DNA of 64,000 bases, taken from Herbinix sp. (lineage in GTDB: Bacteria; Bacillota; Clostridia; Lachnospirales; Lachnospiraceae). The position numbers and the translations under genes were made by a program. Position 1 is the stretch's first letter; every line of letters starts with the position of its first letter. A model generated the notes under the pieces. The model did no database searches, had not been told where the DNA came from, and saw only the letters and a program-made list of their open reading frames with translations. Positions 19,404-28,480 of this stretch are shown piece by piece. Where the stretch lies: contig JARBTJ010000005.1 of NCBI GenBank assembly GCA_029240245.1, positions 1 through 64,000 on the forward strand. Direction: 5' to 3'.

Positions 19404-20723
19404 CTAACCGTTTATTAACTCATCTAATTCATTTATATTAATGTTGCTGGCAGCATGAAACGAAATATCATGATATATGGAGATTAATGTGGCTGCATTG
19501 TTTAGGGCATTATGAGTCACAGTTGCATGACGCATTGCATTATTAGACAGCTTTTTTGCCAGCTCCTTGCTACTTAAAATTTCACATACATAATATGCCA
19601 ACATATAGAAAGCATCGGCCTGATAGATAAAGCCTTCTTTTCCATGCACTAATAGATTCTTCACTCCACCAACATCCGACGCCACTACAGGTACGCCTAA
19701 TAACATAGCTTCACCAATGGAATTCGGTGAGTTCTCTATTAGTGAAGGAGAAATATATACATTTGATTTTAAATATCTCTCACACATCTGAGTCTCATTT
19801 AGCGTGCCGCAAAATACAATGTTATCACTAAGATTATCATTCTCTATGAGTTCAAACAGAAAATTCTCATATGCCTTTCGTTTCCATTTTGGATAACTCT
19901 GTTTCTTTTTTAATACCTCACTGCCTGCTATGTATAATTTTACGTTGGGATATCTTTTTCTAATCAGTGGTAAAGCTTTTAGGGCAAAATGCAAACCCTT
20001 GATTGGATTATTTCCCTGACTGATAAACAATGAATACGGTTCACATTCGTTTTGACTCCATAATTTACCGTAAAAGGGAGGTCGTAGTGTTTCATTATTA
20101 AAATAATACTTAACCTCTGGATTTATCTGCATCGTACATGCTCTATCCCAATCAGTCCGACCGATTACATTCTTAACTTGGCTAAGAGCTAATACTTCAT
20201 ATCTCCCTCTCTTATAAAGCTCCTTCTTATATTTTTGAAGGGAATCTCTTTTTATTATGTCTCTAATTGATCTTTGGTGTAATGCATCATGTGGAAGACC
20301 CAAATCATAATGATGAATACATATTGATACCAAACCTTGTATTGAAATAACAGCCCTTGATATATAATCACATGCAATACATGCTTCTACCATGGAATAA
20401 CAGTGGGGAAATTCACTTCCCATAATATGAATGACGTCAGGCTTTTCTTTATATATAATTTCAATGAAATCTTGCTTTAATAAGATATTGTAGTCGATTT
20501 TATTACTTAATTCGGGATATCCATAAAATCTAAGCTTCTCGGTAATTCCTGTGATTTGTTTGGTGATACCGCTCTGCGGATAAACAACCGTCAGCTCTAC
20601 ATCGGAATTCATCATTAATTGCTTTGATAAACCGATCAACCACCCTTCATTAACGATCTTTTCATTTCCCAGGGCTTCGGCAATCATCGGAAGTGCATAG
20701 TTTGTCAACCATAAAATTTTCAT
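19404..20723 (-). CDS. Family 4 glycosyltransferase
   Basis: 439 residues, GT-B fold. N-terminal ILWLTNYALPMIAEALGN and the ISQGNNPIKGLHFALKAL linker lead into the donor domain, with SPSLIENSPNSIGEAMLLGVPVVASDVGGV as the GT4 donor-binding block (E-x7-E). It likely adds one sugar of the repeat unit. GAGGAG lies just before the ATG. It sits next to the Wzy-like gene. Confidence 0.87.
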   Translation of the reverse strand: MKILWLTNYALPMIAEALGNEKIVNEGWLIGLSKQLMMNSDVELTVVYPQSGITKQITGITEKLRFYGYPELSNKIDYNILLKQDFIEIIYKEKPDVIHIMGSEFPHCYSMVEACIACDYISRAVISIQGLVSICIHHYDLGLPHDALHQRSIRDIIKRDSLQKYKKELYKRGRYEVLALSQVKNVIGRTDWDRACTMQINPEVKYYFNNETLRPPFYGKLWSQNECEPYSLFISQGNNPIKGLHFALKALPLIRKRYPNVKLYIAGSEVLKKKQSYPKWKRKAYENFLFELIENDNLSDNIVFCGTLNETQMCERYLKSNVYISPSLIENSPNSIGEAMLLGVPVVASDVGGVKNLLVHGKEGFIYQADAFYMLAYYVCEILSSKELAKKLSNNAMRHATVTHNALNNAATLISIYHDISFHAASNININELDELING

Positions 20724-20789
20724 TCTTACTCCTCATGACAATATAAAACAAATGAACATAAGCAATGGATTTATCATGATTTTATACTA

Positions 20790-21569
20790 TCAAAAATTGA
20801 TATTATTAATTCTTATAATGCTTTTCTGTGTAAAATAATTATGCAAAAATCGTCTCAAGGAATAGAGTTTCACTTTTGATGACAGTTTCTCGTAAGTATG
20901 CAGCATTCCAATCTCACCATAATACTTACTTCTATCCTCTGATTTTTGTCCTTTATGTACACGGAATCCAGCTAATATGGAATTAACCACATATAGTTTT
21001 TCATATCCTGCAAAGCTCTTCCATAAATAATAATCACCGGCAAATAAATAATCAGGGTTAATACCACCCGACTTTACATACAATTCTTTTGTCCAGAAGG
21101 TTGATTCCTGTTGTATGCAGCCCAAGCGCCTGCCCTCCATCAATCCCTTCTTTATCACCTTTTGGGAATAGGTGGGAATTATTCTGCACTGGCAATAATT
21201 AATACCAAATTCGTTAAATTGAGAAGGAATACCTGTGCACCATTGTATTTTAGGATTTATCATAACACTGGACACCGTCTGTAAAGCCCATGGCATATAC
21301 ATATCATCCGAATTCAGCCAACAAAAAATATCTCCTTTCGCCATCTCGAATCCTTTTTTAATCGCATCGTACATTCCCTGATCCTTCTCACTAATCCAGC
21401 GCATGTTGTATCTATTCTCATATTTTTTAATTATCTCTAAGGTTCGGTCCGTTGACATACCGTCCACTATGATATGTTCGTAGTCATCATAACTTTGATG
21501 GATAATGGATAGGATACAATCCTCAAGGTATATATCCGAATTAAATGTTGGCGTAATAATACTGATCAA
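20790..21569 (-). CDS. Family 2 glycosyltransferase (short, WcaA/PslC-like)
   Basis: 259 residues, GT-A fold: SIITPTFNSDIYLEDCILSI at the start, VDGMSTDRTLEI near residue 36, and WLNSDDMY (metal-binding DD) near residue 85. These short inverting GT2 enzymes add one sugar to lipid-linked units. The start codon is TTG, placed immediately after the stop of the upstream gene, with AGAGGTG eight to nine bases before it. No ATG fits the conserved N-terminus, so the TTG is needed. Confidence 0.86.
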   Translation of the reverse strand: MISIITPTFNSDIYLEDCILSIIHQSYDDYEHIIVDGMSTDRTLEIIKKYENRYNMRWISEKDQGMYDAIKKGFEMAKGDIFCWLNSDDMYMPWALQTVSSVMINPKIQWCTGIPSQFNEFGINYCQCRIIPTYSQKVIKKGLMEGRRLGCIQQESTFWTKELYVKSGGINPDYLFAGDYYLWKSFAGYEKLYVVNSILAGFRVHKGQKSEDRSKYYGEIGMLHTYEKLSSKVKLYSLRRFLHNYFTQKSIIRINNINF

Positions 21570-22760
21570 TTAATTCACCTCTAACTTATTAGTAATAAAA
21601 TCTGTTATTCTGCCTGACCAATTTTTATAATAAAAGTTTTGCACAGCAGAGGATCTGCAGTCTAACCGAAACCTCTCCTTATCCTTTCTTTTCATATTCA
21701 AGGCGAAACGTATTGCTTTCTCACACTCTTCGGTGGAGCAGCCCTCCAATATGATGCTATCAATCCCATTTCGTAAATACTTTTTCGTATAATCTCCGAC
21801 GTCGGAACAAATCGGTATAACTCCGTAACAAAGTATTTCCGGAACCTTACTTGGAAAGTTGGCTCTTGTAATCTTATTATTGTATCTTGCAAGAAACAAA
21901 TAATCCATTTGCAGATATAGCTTAACTAAGTCTTCATAATCAAGCCATGGATGTATGATCAATATCTGCTCTAATTCATTTAATAAATTCCTATCTCCAT
22001 GTAGTATTTGCAATATTCTTTCCCTTGTCAGCCCTGTGATATGAAATTCTATCCTTTTTCTTTCCACCCGCTCTATTCGTAAAAATGCTTTCAGCATTGC
22101 TTCCACAGCATCTTCTCTATCAGTAACCTTATTACCGGAATATATAAATCTCACTTTATGCCTGTCAAATTCCGTAGGCATATACTCGTATTCATAAGGA
22201 TCCGCCATCGCCGGCAGCACCAAGGTGCTACATCCGCTGGACCTGAAGTAATCCGCTAAGATTTGGCTAATTGGAAAAATCTTATGTATGTTTGACCTAA
22301 TATATTTAAATCCAAATCTATGCCTTAAATAGGCCGGACTAAATACATTTAACCGAAATTGTGACGGTTGAAACCATTCCACAATACATATGGAAAGATG
22401 GTCCTTTTGAATAAATCTACTAACGCATTGAATTAGTTTTAGATTAGTCGTATATATGATCGCGTAATCTTCCTCATTTATCCTATAATCGTTTAGCACA
22501 TGACTAAAATTTTTGATATATTCCGAATTACTGTAATGATTGCCAGAATTTTCGCATGATACATTACAATATTCAATTCCTCTGTATTCATATATTTGCT
22601 TATCATCGTTATAATCCTGAGGTCGATTCCTACCCTTACCGAGCAGTAGAACGTCCCAATCTTCTTCCTTTAAAGCCAAAGCAAGATATTGAATATAATT
22701 AGCACTGGCTCCTGACCGAGGAAAATTTACACTTGTACATAGAAATATTCTTTTTTTCAT
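21570..22760 (-). CDS. GT4-like glycosyltransferase
   Basis: About 396 residues. The N-terminus (RIFLCTSVNFPRSGASANYI) and C-terminal donor block (NKITRANFPSKVPEILCYGVIPICSDVGDYTKKYL) fit a GT-B glycosyltransferase, although the exact E-x7-E spacing is weak. RFIYSGNKVTDREDAVEAML marks the interdomain strand. The ATG at 22760 lies five bases after GAGG; a GTG two codons earlier is an alternative. The gene is followed without a gap by the TTG-started GT2 gene, so the two are probably translationally coupled. Confidence 0.78.
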   Translation of the reverse strand: MKKRIFLCTSVNFPRSGASANYIQYLALALKEEDWDVLLLGKGRNRPQDYNDDKQIYEYRGIEYCNVSCENSGNHYSNSEYIKNFSHVLNDYRINEEDYAIIYTTNLKLIQCVSRFIQKDHLSICIVEWFQPSQFRLNVFSPAYLRHRFGFKYIRSNIHKIFPISQILADYFRSSGCSTLVLPAMADPYEYEYMPTEFDRHKVRFIYSGNKVTDREDAVEAMLKAFLRIERVERKRIEFHITGLTRERILQILHGDRNLLNELEQILIIHPWLDYEDLVKLYLQMDYLFLARYNNKITRANFPSKVPEILCYGVIPICSDVGDYTKKYLRNGIDSIILEGCSTEECEKAIRFALNMKRKDKERFRLDCRSSAVQNFYYKNWSGRITDFITNKLEVN

Positions 22761-22768
22761 ACTCACCT

Positions 22769-23794
22769 CTAACTGTTACATAGAAAATCGTTTTTGGATA
22801 TATAATCGTTTTCACTCAGACGGTATTCCCCGCCTTTGAAAAGCTTATGCTTTATAATCCACCAGCCGGGTATCCAAATGTATTTATGTATGGCAGGAGA
22901 AGCACTCCCAATCATCCAACAGTTTCGATCACAGCTCTTGGTACATCTTCTTACTTCATTTGCCTGCGCTGAATTCCATAATTCCTCCCAGGTCTGTTCA
23001 TGAAGATTTCCCATTACAGCCTTCTTCTCCATACCATTACATGGAATAACGTCACAGAAAGGGTCGATAAAAAATGCATTTTTGGACATGTCACAGGGAA
23101 GCAGCCTTTTATTACCGTAGATATAATTAATCAAACCATGATTGAAGTATGCACGGAACCATTTTTTGGGGGATTTGCTCTTAAGAAGCTCATTAATTAA
23201 TCGTTCAAAATTTTGAGCTACATGAAATTTGTCGTCGATTTTGTTGTCTGTCTTTCTAAAATAGAAGGAATTATGTAACGTTGCTGTGGCAAATTCCATA
23301 TTTAATTCATTCGAAATATCGTAGAGAGGCACTAAATCATCACAGTTCATATCCTGGACTGTCATACCAAATCCGACATCGGGATGCTTCATTTCAACCA
23401 GGGTTTTTAAAGTTGTATAGCCTCTTTCAAAGCCATTTGGAATCCCGCGGATTGCATCATTTGTCTTTTGCAGGCCTTCAATGCTGATCCGAATTCCCAC
23501 CTTGGGGAACTTTTTGCATAAATCGATAATCCGTTCCGTGTAATAACCATTGGTGGAGATAACAATTCGATTTGATTTCTTATATAACTCTTCTACTATT
23601 TCCGGTATGTCTTTGCGGATAAAGGGTTCCCCTCCGGTTATGTTAGTAAAAGACATTTCCGGTAATTTACGGATATCCTCGATTGTAATTTCATCACTCG
23701 CCTTCGTAGGGTCCTTATAACAGTCACACATATTACAGTGAGCATTACAGCGATATGTGACAATAACAGTGCCATATAAAACTCTTCTAGCCAT
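22769..23794 (-). CDS. Radical SAM/SPASM protein
   Basis: 341 residues. CNAHCNMC near residue 16 is the radical SAM cluster motif, followed by TGGEPF, STNGYY and a SAM-binding barrel. A C-terminal set of cysteines (CDMSKNAFFIDPFCDVIPC, CTKSCDRNC) fits a SPASM-type auxiliary cluster. Relatives include MoaA-like and peptide- or sugar-modifying enzymes. Its place among glycosyltransferases suggests it alters a sugar, lipid carrier or attached amino acid. It differs clearly from the other radical SAM gene at 4321. GAGGATAGATACA precedes the ATG. Confidence 0.82.
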   Translation of the reverse strand: MARRVLYGTVIVTYRCNAHCNMCDCYKDPTKASDEITIEDIRKLPEMSFTNITGGEPFIRKDIPEIVEELYKKSNRIVISTNGYYTERIIDLCKKFPKVGIRISIEGLQKTNDAIRGIPNGFERGYTTLKTLVEMKHPDVGFGMTVQDMNCDDLVPLYDISNELNMEFATATLHNSFYFRKTDNKIDDKFHVAQNFERLINELLKSKSPKKWFRAYFNHGLINYIYGNKRLLPCDMSKNAFFIDPFCDVIPCNGMEKKAVMGNLHEQTWEELWNSAQANEVRRCTKSCDRNCWMIGSASPAIHKYIWIPGWWIIKHKLFKGGEYRLSENDYISKNDFLCNS

Positions 23795-23799
23795 TGTAT

Positions 23800-25086
23800 C
23801 TATCCTCTTTTCATCGATATTTCACTCGTATGCTGCAAATCGGAAGAAAGCAGTTCACGAAAGGTATTCATTAAACGGTTATAATGAGTCTGAGCTGAAA
23901 AATTACCATCAAGCAAAGAATGTCCATTGGTTCCCATCCATATAATTTTACTGTCCTCCCCCAATTCTTTTATGTACCGGATGACTTCCTCCACATTTCC
24001 GGGTTCGAATAAATAACCGTTAAAACCATGGATAACAAGTTCGGGCAGGCTTCCGATGTTACTGGCAATCACAGGCTTAAAGTATTGGAAGGCTTCTAAC
24101 GCTGTGTTCGGCAGATTATCGTACCAAAGGGACGGAATGAACGTAAATCTTGCATTTCGGATGACGGTTTCCAGCTCGATCCCGGTTTTAAAGCCTATGA
24201 AATCAATATTAGTAATTTTGTTATCATTTATATAGGCTTTTAATGCTACTGCCTCATCGGTTGCATCATCTCCCATAACCACCAGCCGATACTTCCTCGG
24301 CAGCTTTCCATATGCATGAATCAAGGTTTCAACACCCTTTTCCTTGGTGATACGGCCGAAATATAATCCGTAATCACCTACTTCCGGCTTGTCGATTTCA
24401 CTTTGACTTGAGGTAAAAGTAGGGATACAGTGTATTTTTTCTTCTTTAAATCCATTCTCGGCTAATTTTTTCTTTAAAAATTCAGAGGGAGCTATAAATG
24501 CATCTACATCATTATTTATTTTCATTAATTTATGTACTTTCATCGAAAAGACCCGGATCAAGGAAGCAAATATGGAATCTTTCACACATCGTTTTTTTAT
24601 GCAGGATTTATAACCTTTTGTCAGGCAATCCTCACAGATTTTCTTCTGATACAGAAAATCAAATCGGGGACAGAGAAGAAAATAATCTGATAACCGGAGC
24701 ACAACCGGTAAACCCATTTCTTTTGCTCCTTTAATAACACTCGGCGACAATTTATTGACATAGTGGAGGATATAGACGATATCCGGCTTTACATCGGTAA
24801 TTATTTTCTTAACCGCTCTTTTAACTTCAAAGGAATATACACTACGGGATATCATCTGTATAATTGCCTTCGGCGTTTTCTTATATTCCCTATAGTAGGT
24901 TACGTCTCTGCTGCCAATTGGATTAACAAAATATTTTGAGTACTCCGTTGTTTCATTTTTATTGGAATGGATGGAAAAAGGAATTACTTCATGGCCTTCC
25001 TCCTCCAGCTTTTTCTTGATATGAAACATATATTTTTCAGGTCCGCCAGAAATAAAGTACCTATAGTTAATCAATAATATCCTCAT
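23800..25086 (-). CDS. Family 4 glycosyltransferase
   Basis: 428 residues, GT-B fold. RILLINYRYFISGGPEKYMF at the start, YGLYFGRITKEKGVETLIHAY at mid-protein, and SLWYDNLPNTALEAFQYFKPVIAS as the donor site. A cysteine-rich insert (CPRFDFLYQKKICEDC, CIKKRC) near residues 145-170 is seen in a subgroup of these enzymes and may bind metal. The ATG at 25086 follows GGAGGAAGGAGGAAGG; the TTG six codons upstream is inside this site. Confidence 0.87.
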   Translation of the reverse strand: MRILLINYRYFISGGPEKYMFHIKKKLEEEGHEVIPFSIHSNKNETTEYSKYFVNPIGSRDVTYYREYKKTPKAIIQMISRSVYSFEVKRAVKKIITDVKPDIVYILHYVNKLSPSVIKGAKEMGLPVVLRLSDYFLLCPRFDFLYQKKICEDCLTKGYKSCIKKRCVKDSIFASLIRVFSMKVHKLMKINNDVDAFIAPSEFLKKKLAENGFKEEKIHCIPTFTSSQSEIDKPEVGDYGLYFGRITKEKGVETLIHAYGKLPRKYRLVVMGDDATDEAVALKAYINDNKITNIDFIGFKTGIELETVIRNARFTFIPSLWYDNLPNTALEAFQYFKPVIASNIGSLPELVIHGFNGYLFEPGNVEEVIRYIKELGEDSKIIWMGTNGHSLLDGNFSAQTHYNRLMNTFRELLSSDLQHTSEISMKRG

Positions 25087-25114
25087 CCTTCCTCCTTCCT
25101 CCAAAGAAAAGCAA

Positions 25115-26029
25115 CTATATTACTTGTTCCTTTGGTATTCGCTGCAAATCAAAGTATTTACCAAACTCATAATCCCACTCGTCCGGCTCAAAGCGTGTAA
25201 AACCACCGAAATGATAAAAGGTCAATTCTCCGAAATACACTCTGCCCTCTTCCTCATATAAATCCACCCGGACATGAGGGAAATCCTCCGAAAGCTTCCC
25301 GGCGATTCTTAACATTTCATCAAAATGCTCCGGTTTACGGACAAATGACTTACAATCATGACCATTTTTAACCGGGATCAGATTCCAATTTAAATCATAG
25401 AAATTAAATTTCAAATTTGAGTCCCGGTCGGAACCGACAAACAAAAATTTAGGTTGTCCAAAAAAGCAAAAAATCTTATAATCTTTAATCGCTGTTCCAT
25501 CTGTGCTTTCTATGTAACGTTCCGCTATAATCCGGTATGGCAGATCATAATAGGCCCATTCCTTGGTTTTGGAGGAAAAATGCCGCTTACTGTATTGATT
25601 TAATGTTTTTCTCGCTTTATGTAAATCGAGTTTACTTTTATCCCTGCACACTACGACATCCCCACTGCCATTGGTAGGCTTTAAGACAAACCGGTTAGGA
25701 AGCTTATTAAAATCGATTTCATCAAAACTATCCCAGCAGCCATAATAATCGATTAGATACTCGGAACCGATTTTTCCTGTTACGTATTCACGTACTTTCA
25801 GTTTATCGGCGCAATCCTTTGCCAAATGATTTCGCCAGTGCAGCTTATACCAGGCTATTTTTTCCGTATATGATTCCGGACGGTTGAGATTGAGTATTCT
25901 TTTGAAGATTAACTTATAAATAATTTTTAAATAAGTTTTATCACTGATCCAATCCAACAAACCCATTTTTTGAATACCGAACAGAATTTTAACCGGATTA
26001 TTGATAATTTTTTTCATCGTCTCAAACAT
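25115..26029 (-). CDS. TupA-like ATP-grasp protein
   Basis: About 304 residues. Conserved blocks are YTEKIAWYKLHWRN, the RFVLKPTNGSGDVVVC ATP-binding strand near residue 115, AERYIE, and RVDLYEEEGRVYFGELTFYHFGGFTRF near residue 260, which holds the metal ligands. This fits the TupA family, named for the gene needed for teichuronopeptide (a polyglutamate-polyglucuronate wall polymer) in an alkaliphilic Bacillus. It could attach an amino acid to a uronic acid. That is inference from family and context. The ATG at 26029 follows GAAAGGTAAATTC; the TTG on the ORF track is rejected. Confidence 0.77.
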   Translation of the reverse strand: MFETMKKIINNPVKILFGIQKMGLLDWISDKTYLKIIYKLIFKRILNLNRPESYTEKIAWYKLHWRNHLAKDCADKLKVREYVTGKIGSEYLIDYYGCWDSFDEIDFNKLPNRFVLKPTNGSGDVVVCRDKSKLDLHKARKTLNQYSKRHFSSKTKEWAYYDLPYRIIAERYIESTDGTAIKDYKIFCFFGQPKFLFVGSDRDSNLKFNFYDLNWNLIPVKNGHDCKSFVRKPEHFDEMLRIAGKLSEDFPHVRVDLYEEEGRVYFGELTFYHFGGFTRFEPDEWDYEFGKYFDLQRIPKEQVI

Positions 26030-26060
26030 GAATTTACCTTTCAATATTGATCTTTTTTCC

Positions 26061-26618
26061 TCAGATACATTGATATTTCCTTATAAACTCCTCAAAGCTT
26101 TGCAATCGATTATCCTTTTCCGACACGATAGGTTCACCTGCACCCCAGTCAATTGCTATATTAGGATCATTGTATTTAATACCACTGTCACAATCGCTTA
26201 AATATTTGCCGATGCATTGATATGAGACGATTGCCGCCTCGGATATCACTCTGAAACCATGTGCAAAGCCCGCGGGAATCCATAAACATAAATGATTTTG
26301 ATCCGTTAATTCGATACCCCTCCATTTACCAAAGGTAGGTGAGTCTTTCCGAAGATCCAGAATTACATCATAAATTGTTCCTACAATAACTCTAACCAAT
26401 TTTATCTGGGGATTTTGCGTCTGAAAATGCATTCCCCGGAGTACATTCTTTTTCGAATAGGATTCAAAGCTTTCGTAGATCTCTGCAGAAAGTCCTAAAC
26501 CCTGATAAACATCCCTTTCCAGGCTTTTTAAGAAATATCCCCTGGAATCCTCCCTGTAAAAGGGAGTAATTAATCTGACTCCTTCCAGTTCCAGCTCTTT
26601 TACTTTAAAATCAGACAT
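26061..26618 (-). CDS. RmlC/AscE-like NDP-4-keto-6-deoxysugar epimerase
   Basis: About 185 residues, cupin fold of the dTDP-4-dehydrorhamnose 3,5-epimerase family: TPFYREDSRGYFLKSLE, the catalytic-histidine strand NVLRGMHFQ, YDVILDLRKDSPTFGKW and WIPAGFAHGF. It lies directly after glucose-1-phosphate cytidylyltransferase, and no dTDP-rhamnose genes are in the window. A CDP-4-keto-6-deoxysugar is therefore the likely substrate, as for the AscE-type epimerase of the ascarylose route. The ATG at 26618 is 10 bases after GGGGAG; a GTG two codons earlier abuts the upstream stop. Confidence 0.8.
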   Translation of the reverse strand: MSDFKVKELELEGVRLITPFYREDSRGYFLKSLERDVYQGLGLSAEIYESFESYSKKNVLRGMHFQTQNPQIKLVRVIVGTIYDVILDLRKDSPTFGKWRGIELTDQNHLCLWIPAGFAHGFRVISEAAIVSYQCIGKYLSDCDSGIKYNDPNIAIDWGAGEPIVSEKDNRLQSFEEFIRKYQCI

Positions 26619-26624
26619 TACCAC

Positions 26625-27434
26625 TTATCTCCCCATTGCCAGATTTACTACCTTGGTATATTTCCCCCATACCTTCCAAGGTGCATCCCCGGTAGTCCAA
26701 AGGGTTTCTAATCGTTCTTTGTCCCGGATGGAATCCATACACTGCCAAAAGCCGCCATGTTTATAACAGATTAATTCTCCATCGGCAGCCAGTGCTTCCA
26801 ATGGTTCTTCCTCAAACATTGTTTTATCACCCTCAATATAATCGATTACCTCAGGATTTAAAATCATAAAACCGCCGTTCACCCATCCATTGTCTGCTTG
26901 AATTTTCTCCCGGAAAGACATTACCTGGTTGCCCTGTATATCCATAATCCCAAAACGTCCTTCCGGCTGGACTGCCGTCAGGGTTGCAATTTTTCCGTGC
27001 TTTTTATGAAATTCCAGCATATCCGAAATATTCACATCAGCAAGACCATCTCCATAAGTTAAGAAAAATGGTTCTTCTCCAATATAATCCCGTACTCTTT
27101 TAATACGTCCGCCTGTCATGGTAGATAAACCGGTATCCACTACGGTAACTCTCCAAGGCTCCGAAAACTGACTATGGACAAACATTTTATTTCCTTCGGT
27201 TAAATCGAAGGTGATATCGCTGTTATGTATAAAATAATGAGCAAACCATTCCTTAATAACATGCTGCTTATATCCGGAGCAGATGATAAACTCATTAAAA
27301 TTATAATGTGAGTAAATTTTCATAATATGCCATAGGAGCGGTTTTCCACCGATTTCAATCATTGGCTTTGGCTTTAAATGCGATTCCTCAGAAATCCTTG
27401 TACCAAATCCTCCTGCTAAAATTACTACCTTCAT
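26625..27434 (-). CDS. rfbF: Glucose-1-phosphate cytidylyltransferase
   Basis: With the ATG at 27434 (after GGAGG) the protein starts MKVVILAGGFGTRISEESHLKPKPM. Its length of about 269 residues is close to the ~257 typical of RfbF. The nucleotidyltransferase signature and the TYGDGLADVNI and GFWQCMDSIRDKERLE blocks are characteristic. It makes CDP-glucose, the entry point to CDP-3,6-dideoxyhexoses. The usual partner, CDP-glucose 4,6-dehydratase, is normally the next gene but is absent here; an epimerase takes its place. Confidence 0.92.
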   Translation of the reverse strand: MKVVILAGGFGTRISEESHLKPKPMIEIGGKPLLWHIMKIYSHYNFNEFIICSGYKQHVIKEWFAHYFIHNSDITFDLTEGNKMFVHSQFSEPWRVTVVDTGLSTMTGGRIKRVRDYIGEEPFFLTYGDGLADVNISDMLEFHKKHGKIATLTAVQPEGRFGIMDIQGNQVMSFREKIQADNGWVNGGFMILNPEVIDYIEGDKTMFEEEPLEALAADGELICYKHGGFWQCMDSIRDKERLETLWTTGDAPWKVWGKYTKVVNLAMGR

Positions 27435-27445
27435 ATGAACCTCCA

Positions 27446-28468
27446 TTAAATTGATAATACTAATTTTCCTATTGTTTTTCCCATTGCCTCTATTGTATGA
27501 TAGCTGCTATATCTGTCCTTAGCATTGTGACACATCGAATGATAGAGCTCCTCATTGTTATAGATTTGATTAATATAGTCTAACCAGATTCGCTTGTTAT
27601 TCGGTGCAATGAATCCAGTCTCTCCATGGGTTATATAATCACAGATTCCTTTGGAATCCGTTACAATAACCGGTTTACCAATCTGCATGGCATGCAATAT
27701 GGTTAGCTGCCCCGCAGCAATATTCGAATCCTTTAACGGTATCACCAGGCATCTGCATCTTGATAACATATCCCATGTTTTATTGCCCAATCTTTCACTG
27801 GACATTTGTATGTTACCGTTAAGATTCAGTGTTTTATCCCCATAGATTTTGACATGGTAATCGGTATCCTTCATGGTATCGATCAGAAAATCATAATCTC
27901 GGTAGCTAAAGCCCACCGATAATATAAAATCCTTTTCTTCCGGTATTTGCGTTTCCTCGGAAAGGGATGGCTCAGGTAGTTCCTCTCCGAAATGAACAAA
28001 TACAAATTTATCATCCTTTAATCCAAACAATGCTGCATAATAAGAGCACTCATGCGAGGAAAAACAGACAATTTTATCAATATATCTGCTTTTAATGATA
28101 TAGGTCATAAATCTATGATATATTTTACCTAATACTCCGGGTTTGGCTTTATAGATAAAAGTCATAATCATCAATTTGTTCGTCTTCTTACAGTGAAATA
28201 ACCTGCAGTAGAAGGCGAAGATCAATCCATAGAATTGCTGCCACGCTATAATATCAGAGTACGATTTTCGGGTTAAAAATATTTTTAAAGTGAACATAAA
28301 ATACTTCACATATCGTTTCATATTGGCAAAAAAGCCAATTCTGTCGTTATTGCTGATGCATTTGATAACCTTCCATTCTTTTTTCGTGGTCTTTTTCAGT
28401 GTATCAGCAAATTTCCATTTATTGCCTGTCTCGAAGTCAACTAAAACAATCCGCTTTTTTTTCTGCAT
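27446..28468 (-). CDS. GT4-like glycosyltransferase
   Basis: 340 residues. The N-terminal half is basic and hydrophobic, and the C-terminal half has FILSVGFSYRDYDFLIDTM and NIAAGQLTILHAMQIGKPVIVTDSKGICDYI, the donor site of GT4-type enzymes. It probably adds one sugar of the repeat unit. Its stop overlaps the ribosome-binding region of rfbF. The exact subfamily and donor are not recognisable. Confidence 0.78.
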   Translation of the reverse strand: MQKKKRIVLVDFETGNKWKFADTLKKTTKKEWKVIKCISNNDRIGFFANMKRYVKYFMFTLKIFLTRKSYSDIIAWQQFYGLIFAFYCRLFHCKKTNKLMIMTFIYKAKPGVLGKIYHRFMTYIIKSRYIDKIVCFSSHECSYYAALFGLKDDKFVFVHFGEELPEPSLSEETQIPEEKDFILSVGFSYRDYDFLIDTMKDTDYHVKIYGDKTLNLNGNIQMSSERLGNKTWDMLSRCRCLVIPLKDSNIAAGQLTILHAMQIGKPVIVTDSKGICDYITHGETGFIAPNNKRIWLDYINQIYNNEELYHSMCHNAKDRYSSYHTIEAMGKTIGKLVLSI

Positions 28469-28480
28469 ATATACTCCCCA

